NCBI GenBank assembly: GCA_030142905.1
Contig: JASJOG010000053.1
Location: 702,501-766,500 of the forward strand
Reading direction: 5' to 3'
DNA length: 64,000 bases
From: Heliopora coerulea
Taxonomy: Eukaryota; Cnidaria; Anthozoa; Scleralcyonacea; Helioporidae
A program made the translations under genes and the position numbers. Positions 43,870-53,743 of this stretch are shown one piece after another (the first letter of the stretch is position 1; every line of letters begins with the position of its first letter). Under the pieces are notes generated by a model. That model was not told the origin of the DNA and made no database searches. It saw only the letters and a list, made by a program, of their open reading frames with translations.

Positions 43870-46800
43870 TCCCCTCCCTCACCCCCTCCCTCTTCCTCTC
43901 CCTCCCTCTCTCTTCCTCTCCCTCCCTCTCTCTCCCCCTCCCTCTCCCTCTCTCTCTCTCTCCCTCCCCCTCCCTCTCCCTCTCTCCCCTTCCCTCTCCC
44001 TTCCCTCTCTCCCTCCCCTCCCCCTCCCCTTCCCCTCCCCTCCCACTCTCCTTCACTCTCCTTCACTCTCCTTCTCTCCCTCCCCTCTCTCTCTCTCTCT
44101 CTCCCTCTCCTTCACATCTCCCAATGTTTACTCCCTAGTTATGCCTCAGATAAGCTGGAAAGTGGGGAAGCTGCACCCTGTTCTCAGTATCACACGTACT
44201 CTTTTACCATCTCCCTGGTGTGCCACACAGAAGGAAACGACTCTTTCAACGCGGTCTTGTAGTTTCGATTCAGATCGCGCCCACTTAACGAACAGCGGTA
44301 GTTGCCCACGATCACGCCGTCTGGATTCAACATTGGAACGATTTTAAAAACAAATGTGTCTCTTAGTAGCTGCAAAAAGAAAAACATAAAGATGAAACCT
44401 TGACCAGATTTTGATTTTTATGAATTTACACACGAGTGCATATGCTCCTTTGATTATGTTTACTTGGAGAAAGTAGTTCCACTCCAAATATTGTTAAGAA
44501 TTTTGAGGATGCCTTATATCTTTCACAATGTAAAACAATAATTGCATAGCACGAATAGACTCCTAAATACCTTGGCGTCCGGTTTGTCGCTGGTAAGATA
44601 GTCCAGCAAACCTTTCATCACCCAGCTGGAGTTAGTTTCACCAGGATGGACTCTTGCCGTCACCACTACGGCTCGTTTGTTCTAAAAAAAAATTGAACCA
44701 GACAAAAAAAAATTCCAGACGAGCAGCTAGAAATCAGTGGTGGATCCAAGGGGAGAACCACAGGGGGTTATATTCCCTTTCAGCCACCAAGCAACGCGGG
44801 GACTCCTTGCCATAGTCTCTATGTTTACATACTAAGCTTTACTTGCATTATTTTTCTTCAAATGTGCTTCCCATTTAAGGAACCACCATCTCTTTAAACC
44901 TAGACCAGCCTATGGCCTGGTTAACCACCCTTCTCAAAAACCAGCAACCACACCTGCCCTGGCTAACCTCCCCTTTCCGCGAAATTCAAATCCGCCCCTG
45001 GAAATAGAGCATGAATTTAAGTATCGGGAAATTCGAAATATAAATGACAGGAAAAGTTTGGAAAGACTGCAAGCCTTACAGAGGGCTTGAAGGGCTAAAT
45101 TATGGAAATCATAAGAAATCTATCGTAAGATGTAAATTATGATCGTCTTAGATAGTACAGGATTCAGCAAGTTTTCCAAAGTGTCTAAGCTGTTAAAAAA
45201 GTACCTGCTACATTACAGCACAAACTACTGGCAGCTTGACGCCAAAAGAAGTACTGTAAATTTACCAAATAAAAATAAATCTACAGTAAAAAGATATCAA
45301 ACATTAAAGGTATTACATGTCTGAGTTCGTCATGTTAAATTACCGCAATTTTTTTCAGAACAGTAATTTTTACTGCAAAGTAGTTTTACAATACACTTAT
45401 GCAAAACATTACAGCACATTTTTGTTAAAAACCAGAAATTTTTAACCACGTAGCAAGATTTTGAGTAAATCTTTAGGTGGAACGAAAGTCAGTCTTGCTC
45501 CAAAATTGGCGATTTAAAAAATGACAGCAGTCGTGGTACTACATCCTTACCTTTGCGTCGGCGGGACATCTGGATGGACTAGTAATGGTAAGAATATATA
45601 CAAAATTCCCAGCTAATGTGCGAGTTAACACTCTCTGCTTGCAATAACGTGATCGGATTGGATCTCCACTCAACTTGCGTAAGTGCTCCTGGGTGGGAAA
45701 GTAGGTAGAAAAGTGAAGTAGACAGTGCGAAACGATCGAATCAAAATAGAATCAGTAATAGAAAATCTGAAATGTGAATAAAAATTTAACTTCTTTAATA
45801 ATAAAAATTTAATTTCTTTAACAGATTTCGGTTGTATGCAAATAGATTTTAAGCTGTGGAATCTCAACTAGATTTTTCAACCAAAATAAAGGGAACCAAA
45901 ACAACAGATAAACTAGTAACCCTAGATTATCGCTAACAGTGTTTTGAACAACTGTCCCCTGCAGCAGGATAACTAGTGAAGAAGATATTCATACTTGCAA
46001 ATCTGTGTAAGTATAAGGATAGCAGTGCGCAAAATAACACCGATCACCAGCGTGTGGGAATGTGACTTTCCAGCTCAGTGAGTACAAGGACCGTTCTCCA
46101 ATAACATCTCGTCTGAAAACAAGATAAATGAAAATTGATGGCCGAATACATCCCTTACGAAAAGATCACATGTCATCTTACATACGAAAATAGTATTGCA
46201 TATGTGAAGATATTTTAGTTCCATTTGTGAAATGAAAATTTCTCAAGTGATATTACTTTTCATGCATCGTCCATTTCACACATGAAACGCATGTTTCGTA
46301 TGCCAACATTTCACACGTTGATCACATGAAAGTCATTCCACATACGAATCCAGGTATTTTACATGTGCAAGTGTCCCAATTCCATATGCTTTTCTCGTGT
46401 AAAATCGCATGTGAAATGTTCGTCAGGCTTTCAAAGTCCGAGCTGCAATATGTAGTGGAGCATGTTAGTTTGTTACTGATCTTCAATATAACTGATCTTA
46501 CTTCAGTTCGTTTTTATAATATTTAATATTAGTTCCAACTCGTCTCCAGCCTATTCCATTTCCTTGTGCTTCTTTCTCAGAATACATCAACGGTCTCATT
46601 CCATTAGTGTAAAGACTGCTTGACTGAAAACAAACCAATTTAGCAAAAACATTAGGATAAGAACGTCTGGGAATATAAAACGGACGAACTCAGAGATTTC
46701 CGTGAAAACTACCTTTACAACTCAAATGATTTTTACAACGTGGAAATTGAAGTTTGACGTAAAAAAATTATCCCAGTGCATGTCAGTCTATCCGTCATGA

Positions 46801-49800
46801 CTGAAATCCCTCGAGAAATTATATTGAGATTACATGACTAACATCTCAGCCCCAGGTTGTGCTTCTGAGATTCTTGCCCATTTAGCCGATAAGAAATTCT
46901 TTAATGTGCCCACCTCTCAGTTGCATTTAAAACAAATAAACTTATTATGCTAACTCATTTCAGTCCAAAATCTGACTGTTGTTATTTATTAACTTTTTCA
47001 AGCCAGGGTAAAATAATAGAAGTCTCACACCGCCGGGAAATTAAGAGTTCATCAAGGGAAGATGTTTCAAACCCAAAGATGTATTCGGGATTTTTGTAAG
47101 GGGGAGCTAAAATGTCAAAAATTTGTCTCCGCTAGGGGGCTCTGGGGGCATGCTCCCCCAACAATATTTTACATTTCAATGTCCCTACAAGGCCAACTGT
47201 GGTATTATGAACTGGCGGTCCTTGGGCACACAACACACAATCACTAGTAAGGTAACAGGGAAATTAAAGCATTTCATCGTATTGCACCCTTTACACCGTT
47301 CACTTTTCGTTTTAATTTTCTAATTAACAATTAGATTATTCGCTCTCGATTTCTATGAAGTGATAGTTGACGAGGGCGAAGTCCGAGTCAACTATCACCT
47401 TATAGAAATCGAGAGCGAATAATCTAATGGTTTTAGTAGAAACACACTTTGCAAAGAACATTTTTCGTTTTCTCTGGGATTGAACTTTCAAGTAAGCATT
47501 CTATTTCGTCTTCAGAAACTTCACAAAAACGAGAGGCGTAAGCCATTTTTGCTACTCGCTATCTATCGACGAATAGATAGCGAGTAGCGTAGCCAATCAG
47601 AATGCAGCATTTGCAATAGTACTCAGATAAGTTTGTACTAATATTATTTTTGTGGACATATAGAAATCACATTTGTGGCTGCTATAAGAGAAACTGAAGC
47701 CTCCCTCCCAAACACCCTCCTTGGGTGTGCAACAGCCAAGGGCACAGTTGACCCGTTTTGATTGGAGGGGTGTCCAGCTTATATTGCCCAAATATTGAAT
47801 CCTTTCAAAAATTGCCTGCATTTTAATTTGATGTGCATTCAAGCCATGTAACTGCTGTACCCTTGCTTCCTCAGCATCAATACATAAATTAAATATGAAC
47901 CAGTAACTAAAAGGGATTATGGTCTACCTTACCAAACCAAATTTTCCCTGAAATTTATATTTTATGACAAACTTTGGGTGTCACACCCCCACACCACCCA
48001 TCAAATGTCCAAGGCCTCTGCTCAAACCAGAAAGAGTTCGGGGTTGTCAACCTCATTAACATGTAATAACATAATCAAGACCATTATTATTGATACCTTC
48101 ATTAAATTCATGATGGTGAACCTATATGTCGTGTTGGGTTCAGCATTCTCCACTCTGAAGTAATACCATTGAGAGTAATTGTTCGTGTACAGATCTGTTC
48201 TCAACCACAGCTGATAGTCAAATGGACCACTACAATTAACGATTCAATAAAAGGTTAAACACTGGGGTCTCTGGGGGTTTAACCCAATGCCGGTTTGCTG
48301 ATTGTGACTACAGATAGCAAGTGACTTCTTTGACATTATCTAGTTGCTGATTTGTTTGTTTTTGTTTCTCGCATTTCAGTGGTTAACTTTTTATCCCATG
48401 ACTCCTTTTCATGGAAAACTTCGTCTAGTTGCCATTCCTATTTCAGAACACATTTCCTTCTCTAACAAACAGCCTTTGCTTGAAACGTTGGAATTCTTTG
48501 AGATCAGTCACAGCAGTTATCAACATTTGAACTTCTTATCTTATTTAACATATTGTCTATGCAGTATTCTAATTTAATATCATTGAAAGGTTAAATCAAG
48601 TGGGTTTATACTTCAAGGGCTCAACTAGAGGGGGGGTTGGGGTGCTGAGACCCCTGCCCTTTTATGTGGTGGTTCCTGTGTGTACCCTGTCAGTGGCAGT
48701 TTTTTTTGCCACGTTCCCCTAAACCCATACAGATCTACTGCACTTGAAATTATCAAAACCACTTGGACAGTAACTTGATACTTCCCCCTGATCCCTCACC
48801 TTCAAAATTTCTAGTTCTGCCCCTGGGACACATAACTTGCAACATCAAATCGAGAATTGTTCATAAATTTGATTTAATGAATCAGTGTGTGCACTGGTAC
48901 ACTGTAACCAGCTATCAAATGTTGCCATTTCCAGTGATGTGAGGGTTAATTGTATGACATTCAAGTTTTTCAGCAAGGAACATTTACATAATAGACACCA
49001 GACCAAGTACAATTGAAAATCATGTAAAAAATCTGAATGTCTTCTTCCAAGAAAACTTACATTTTTACAGCTTTTAGAAGATTTCCACTTTCAAATCTAG
49101 ACTCAAACTTCAATGTTCCAATGTCTGTTGCACTCAAAGAGTCACCAGATTTTTCTTTCACAGGACTACCACCGACCCGAGAGTGTTCAAACTAAAAAAT
49201 TGTGGTGAAACTATAAACATCATCATAACAGCAAATTTTCACCCAATTGATTTTAACTGGTTTATCTGTTAACTGTTTAGGGAAGGTTGCTTCAACTTAT
49301 TAATAATTTCATGAGAACAGGGGTTTATGATAGCTGAATCATAACTGGAGCAATAACAACACATCACACTTTTTACTGATGAAAATGCAACTTTGCTTTG
49401 CAAGAATAAGTTGCCATTTAACAGCTTAAATTAGTAAGCAGGTGTGACAAACTAGGCAATGACAAGAAAATTTAGTTTTACCAGTATTTTGTCCTCATAA
49501 GAAATTTTATGTTATTGTCAGGTTTGTAGGGAAGTACTTAAAGTTGAGTCTTCTAACTAGTAGAATCCCAAAGTGGTCGTGTCTCAAGACAAGTCATGCA
49601 ATTTTTTAGTCATGTTGAAGTGAGTGGAGTTGAATTATTCACTTCACTTGAGTTAAGTCATGTCAAGTCAATGTGTAGACTCAACTTGGGTCATGTCTAT
49701 ATCAAAAAAAAGTCAAGTCCATTCAAGTTCTAACTTTATTCAGAAATTACATCCTTGTTGATGCTTAATATCACTTTGGAACAAAACAAAATGTTATGCT

Positions 49801-50968
49801 GAGATTCATACATTTGTCAAAACTCACAAAGATTACAGGAAATCATATTCCTTACATATTCTGGATGACCAATTGAGTTTTCATAAATTAACTTGCCATC
49901 TTCAACTTTGGTTAAAACTAGAGAATGATCTGCACAGTCTGCCATATCTAAATTAAAGCGGATAAATTATTTGAAATCATAACAATTCTTTCCCATGGGG
50001 TGGCAATATACAGAATTCTGAAGGTTACAAAACACCTTATAAATATTCATTCTGAGAGTAGGACATTCTGTGTGCATTTGCAGCAGATTTTGCTGAGCTT
50101 AATTAACACAATTACTGTATGTAATTGAACCAGATTGAACCAAAGACTGAATGCTTCTCTGCATCATCTGTTTGTGCTAATTTGATACAGTAACCTCATG
50201 TGTTGATGTCAAATACTTAGAAGGGCTCAGCCCCCCCCCCCATACCAGTATTTAGGGAAATGCCAGTCCCCCTGTGACCCCTCATTTTTAACAGCCATGT
50301 ATCAATTACATGATAATTACTGGAACCATGGAAGTCTTCATATGTTAAAGACTTAAAAGGGAAGTCTAGATATAGAAAAAATCACTGTAATGAAATATTT
50401 ATAAGGAAAAATAACTGATCAGATTTTTTAGAACTACTGTCCCTGTAGTGGCAGTACTTTAATTTATTTCCTGATTGTACCTGAATGGTAAAAAACTTCA
50501 GGATCATTAGGAAGATCATACTGATGTTGGGGTTTTTCTTGGAGAACGTTCATTTCTACTGGCCTAACAGGAAATAAGACATAGAAAATAAAAGAGAAAT
50601 GAAAGAAATTAGATAAAAAAGAGATGTTATTACAATTTTTTACACAAAAAACACAAAAAAGGATGTAACAGTGAAAGAGCTGGAGACATACCATCTTGGA
50701 AAATTAATATTTGGGTAATGACACTTAGTGGCTAATGCATACAAATTTCTTGGTTCTCGTAACTTTGAGATCTAAAAAATACATCTGAGATGGAATATTA
50801 CTGCTAAAGATAGGAAGCCTTTACCCAACTCCATCAATGAATGTCTTTTAATCAGAATTCATTGTTTCCTCTACCACAATTATGGATGCTCCCATTTGTA
50901 AGGACTTATCCAGGCATTTGCCATTTATGCATACATGCATATCCATATACAGTCATACATATACATAT

Positions 50969-51037
<69 letters not shown>

Positions 51038-52847
51038 CCAAAATAAACCAAAACTAGGGATGGCTTTGGCAATAAGAGAGCTCAATACTTCAAAAAGTAG
51101 AGCAGTATCAAATAACATAAACTTAAAATGTCTTGTGTCGCTACTCCGAGTTTCCGGACTTCTCCAAGGAGAAGTTACAATTGATAATAGCCGACAAAAA
51201 GACCTTGCTGAACAAAAGAGACAAAATTGTATAAACGTGCCAACACAAGACCAAATTCAAGATTAAAAACTTCAGTCACCCAAGGAAGAAAAACAGCATT
51301 CCATAGTTATTATGTCACCGCATCTATATAAGATCAAACCAGAATCATTATCAACCTGTTGCCTGATGATCACATAGTTGCATGAAACTCAGAGTAGCGA
51401 CACAAGACATTTTAAGTTTATGTTATATGTATATATATACATATATATATGTATACGCTCCCACATTTCAATGTTGTTGAGCACTCTATGGATATATAAG
51501 GATAACCGATAGCGTTAAGCAATGCCCACTGCTCGAGTAGTGGTTTGAGCACTCTGGTCCCTTATTGATTCAAGTTTGTTCCGAGCTGTATTACAGTGAA
51601 ATGTACATCTGCAGATTGAATATATATATATATGTATATATGTTCATATAATATATATAACACATTCATATATTCATAGATACAGATGTATATATGTACA
51701 TACAAACAAATTAATTAATATATCCATACATTAATTAAGTAATACCATGATGACCTCTGATTCTATTGTTCTTAAGGGGAAATTTAATCTCTAAATTCCA
51801 ACATCAGCATGCATACTTTTACTTATTTTCTCTCATTAAGATGCATGAGCAAACATCAAATAATTCTTTTAAATTTAAGCATTGAACAACTCATTTTATA
51901 CAAGTGCTGGTACCCCCATGAACAATACTAACATCCCAAAAAGAACTTCAAACAGTACCAAGTAAATTTCATCAATCATCATGGTATTACAAACTAATAC
52001 CATGACATGTAGGGAAATGAGTGATTAAATGTCCCTTCAAGCCTTGGGAAGTTTGTGAAAGTCCCTTGGGCTAACGCCCTTGGCACTTCCCCAAACCTCC
52101 CTCAGCTTTCAGGGACATTTAATCACTAACTTCCCTCATGTGATGGTACTACTTATAATAATTGAGTAATAATTAATAACTGAAGCCATTATATACAATT
52201 TTCATTACTAATATCAGATAAAAATTGTCTCCATTCAGCTTACACCAAACAATGTGTTGAAGAAGGCAGTCTACAGCCAGCCTTATGAAATTTCTACATT
52301 TCTGATCCCAGCCTTACTTTCTTCCCTTCTTTGTAACTAACAATAAGCTGAGTTGTTCGGCTTTGACCATTTATGATCCTCAAATCTAAGGATGAATTCA
52401 AAAAACAAATATGCTCCTTTAATTAAATATACAATCCATTAACAAGCACCCACATATTGGAACTAAACGTACAGTATACAATACCAGCAAGCATATAATC
52501 GTCCCCTAAAATCTACTTGAAAGTAAATAACACTAAAACTTTGGTCCAGATAATCTGAAGCGGTGTGTTGCATAGCAACATAACATTTCCGGAAAATCCA
52601 CACCAAATATAATCACGGTTTGAGGCACGGGAGAGTTACGAAAGGTTCAAAAAGAGACAAAAAGATTATCACTCAACGAAAAAACCTGAAATAATTATTT
52701 AAATCTACAACAGCTGATCTGAATAACTCTAAGCTGAGTACCTGGAACCTGAACAGAGGTGAAACCCATTCCTGAATGAACACTTTCGTTTTCGACCTTG
52801 CCGTTGCAATCCGCTTTATTTTCCTCCAGTTCTTGTTGGGTCTCCAT
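29938..52847 (-). CDS. AGBL2: Cytosolic carboxypeptidase, AGBL2/AGBL3 (CCP2/3) type, 25 coding exons
   Basis: M14-family deglutamylase that trims polyglutamate from tubulin and other proteins. Exons high to low: 52749-52847, 50692-50771, 50481-50563, 49856-49947, 49061-49191, 48097-48229, 46502-46623, 45995-46112, 45551-45688, 44571-44681, 44194-44369, 43448-43607, 43059-43100, 42008-42067, 41196-41321, 40067-40209, 38972-39068, 37643-37750, 36542-36646, 35950-36022, 34950-35019, 34597-34667, 33444-33679, 32045-32404, 29938-30192. Phases join to 1062 residues. The N-domain has [10 protein letters not shown] and [20 protein letters not shown]. Zinc ligands are His344 and Glu347 (HPGET) and His442 (DLHGHS); NPDG and GRDLNR bind substrate; Glu515 (NSYTLE) is the general base. 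Exons 16 on (about residue 558) form a poorly conserved basic/acidic tail. Exon 16 ends with a GC donor. Donors of exons 11 and 24 are the least certain. CCP2 versus CCP3 cannot be decided by eye. Confidence 0.92.
30640..30840. repeat. CGAAACGTCAGAATTCTTT-family repeat in last CCP intron
   Basis: TAATTCTAACGTTTCGAGC and GCTCGAAACGTCAGAATTCTT face each other around a GAGAATTCTC palindrome. The same core recurs at 43284-43432 and 48478-48545, so it is a dispersed foldback family. Confidence 0.6.
31351..31426. repeat. Near-perfect hairpin in CCP intron
   Basis: Arms of about 25 bases (TTAATACGCACGCTCTCAAG and its complement CTTGAGAGCGTGCGTGTTAA) around a 20-base loop. It fits a foldback element. 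Confidence 0.65.
31804..32037. repeat. GA/AG microsatellite next to CCP exon 24
   Basis: A pure (AG)n run of over 60 bases followed by impure GAGA, GGGAG and CACA units. It starts just past the proposed exon 24 donor (32044). All frames through it are repeat-driven. Length variation here could affect splicing of that exon. Confidence 0.9.
32922..33184. mobile_element. Long inverted repeat (foldback/MITE), about 115-base arms
   Basis: The left arm (from ACAAACTCCGAAAAATAACA) and the right arm (to TGTTATTTTTCGGAGCTTGT) are almost perfect reverse complements, meeting around GACAATGATTGGTTTGAGAGG. The outer sequence TAATAAAATAC / GTGTTTTATTA extends the symmetry. A shorter relative lies at 10738-10876. 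Probably a non-autonomous transposon of the foldback class. Confidence 0.8.
33880..34450. repeat. 30-bp minisatellite in CCP intron 22
   Basis: About 18 tandem variants of TGTCTGTATCTGTGTTTGTG + CCTATATATC, many exactly 30 bases long. Because 30 is divisible by three, long open frames appear on both strands (up to 275 codons at 33432-34259), but they are repeat artefacts, except that 33444-33679 holds real exon 23. Confidence 0.9.
37141..37152. repeat. Poly-G run
   Basis: Twelve consecutive G in an intron of the CCP gene. A similar run is at about 28131. Simple homopolymer. Confidence 0.8.
38056..38092 (+). repeat. GGGGCT tandem repeat, G-quadruplex-prone
   Basis: GGGGGTGGGGCTGGGGCTGG continues for four or five GGGGCT units: at least four G4 tracts with 2-base loops, an ideal G-quadruplex pattern. 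It is on the non-template strand's complement for the minus-strand CCP gene (the RNA would carry AGCCCC). Confidence 0.75.
38519..38868. mobile_element. Long inverted repeat (MITE-like), arms about 115 bases
   Basis: The left arm from AATATGAAAATAAGAGCCCA to TATTTTACTGACG is mirrored by the right arm ending TGGGCTCTTATTTTTCATATTG, with few mismatches, around a central 100 bases rich in GTGCTAACTCC-type partial repeats. It lies in the CCP intron between exons 17 and 18. Confidence 0.8.
39405..39680. repeat. CAA-rich trinucleotide region
   Basis: Irregular CAA/CAG/ACA triplets that create Gln/Asn/Thr-rich frames on the plus strand. It is intronic to the minus-strand CCP gene and shows no coding sign of its own. 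Confidence 0.7.
41536..41716. repeat. Interstitial telomere-like array (TTAGGG)n
   Basis: About 28 units of TTAGGG with GGATTA, GGTTAG and TGAGGA variants, inside the CCP intron between exons 14 and 15. Flanked by normal intron sequence, so not a chromosome end. The mixed units show age or imprecise repair insertion. Confidence 0.9.
43284..43432. mobile_element. Inverted repeat, CGAAACGT family
   Basis: AAAAGTTAAAAGGTTGGTAG and its exact complement close the element. The interior carries GAATTCTGACGTTTCGA and AGCTCGAAACGCTAGAATTC. It ends 16 bases before CCP exon 12 (43448), so it abuts that donor site. Confidence 0.75.
43813..44115. repeat. TC/CT microsatellite and pyrimidine tract
   Basis: A pure (CT)n run of about 50 bases followed by impure CCCTCC/CTCT for 250 bases, between CCP exons 11 and 12. 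The transcribed RNA strand is purine-rich (GA). All reading frames here are repeat artefacts. Confidence 0.9.
47331..47428. mobile_element. Perfect-arm inverted repeat
   Basis: TTAGATTATTCGCTCTCGAT TTCTAT at the left and its exact complement at the right, with an inner GATAGTTGAC/GTCAACTATC pair: arms about 42 bases, short loop. A second small hairpin (CTACTCGCTATCTATCG) follows at 47552-47589. Foldback elements in the CCP intron between exons 6 and 7. Confidence 0.75.
48478..48545. repeat. Fragment of the CGAAACGT repeat family
   Basis: GCTTGAAACGTTGGAATTCT then GAGATCAGTCACAGCAGTTA match 30770-30830. Single-sided fragment. Confidence 0.5.
50971..51038. repeat. (AC)n(AT)n microsatellite
   Basis: About 25 AC units then about 8 AT units, in CCP intron 1. 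Standard dinucleotide microsatellite. Confidence 0.95.
51114..51424. mobile_element. Element with 38-base terminal inverted repeats in CCP intron 1
   Basis: AACATAAACTTAAAATGTCT TGTGTCGCTACTC at the left (51114-51151) is mirrored at 51384-51424. The interior is unique-looking and includes TTGCCTGATGATCACATAGT. Together with the flanking TA-rich runs (51000-51030, 51425-51455) it looks like a non-autonomous element inserted in a TA microsatellite. Confidence 0.65.
52010..52145. repeat. Imperfect hairpin repeat
   Basis: GGGAAATGAGTGATTAAATGTCCCT and AGGGACATTTAATCACTAAC form arms around GGGCTAACGCCC. Small foldback element. Confidence 0.6.
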
Positions 52848-53743
52848 ATCACTGGCTCTTGGTCATCCAATTTGCTTTGAAGAGAGCGAGCACTCCATTG
52901 TCGCACTCCCTGCTTGATTTCTGTGTACTCAAATACAATCCACTCACCTGCAAACAAATAGCAAAAACACAGTGAATCCTTTTGAAAAACATCTTTAAAA
53001 GACGAACCTAGAACGTTCAAACGTACATAAGCACCACAAACAAAAACGGGCAAGACTAACGCAGCTGTAGAACAGCTGAATCTCAGTACATTTTGCTTGC
53101 GATGTTGTACTTTTGAGCTCAACCGAAACGACTCCTGTCAAAAGGGGATTAAAAAAGAATTTTATTTGCATAAAACAAACTATGGTCATTACCTGTGCTG
53201 ATATGTCAACTTTTGTGTAAACAGTGGATTGCCAACTGATTAGCTTAGTTTGATGATACATGTAAACAAAATTTAAGTTTAAATTTCAATAAGAAAAGAA
53301 GATATTTCGTCATTCGTTTTTAAAGGTTACAAAGGGATGAACAGGGACTGTGAGGGCAAATTTCAATGGTTTTTCTAATCTTTGCTACAAAATTTTTTTA
53401 ATTTTTGAATGAACTTTTTTGTCTGACATTATATCAGTCTTTTCTTGTTCAAACGTATTCCACGAAACTTTAAATTTATGTGTCATTTTTAAATAATAAA
53501 TTTGAAAACTTTTTTTTTTTCTACGAGGAACAGCACTGACTGAAATTCAGGGACAAAGTGGGCTATAAGAGGATAACCTGAGTAACGGTTTCTCAAGTCC
53601 ATCCCTCGTTGTGATTGGCTCGTTTCATATGGCGCAAAAAGAAAAAAACAAAACATTTTTGTGCTGAAGTCTCAACGCTTTGCTCGAAAAGCGAAATGTT
53701 TGTTGAAAAGTTTGATTTTGCAGAGGATAAAGCAACTTAGATA
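52848..53743. promoter_or_regulatory. Divergent intergenic region between CCP2/3 and the USP-ANK gene
   Basis: 896 bases separate the two start codons, which point away from each other, so both promoters must lie here or in 5' noncoding exons. AT-rich, no clear TATA pair. At about 53600-53640 CCTCGTTGTGATTGGCTCG contains ATTGG, an inverted CCAAT box, about 125 bases upstream of the plus-strand start. A bidirectional promoter is likely but not shown. Confidence 0.45.

Noticed and set aside
43744..44347. Ser/Leu/Pro-rich plus-strand frames of up to 197 codons, and Glu/Gly/Arg-rich antisense frames
   Set aside because: They are translations of the CT microsatellite and overlap CCP exon 11 on the other strand.
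52673..53122. 149-codon minus-strand frame as the CCP N-terminus
   Set aside because: The frame that connects in phase to exon 2 (ISKLREP) starts at the ATG at 52847 in another frame; the longer frame has no family similarity.
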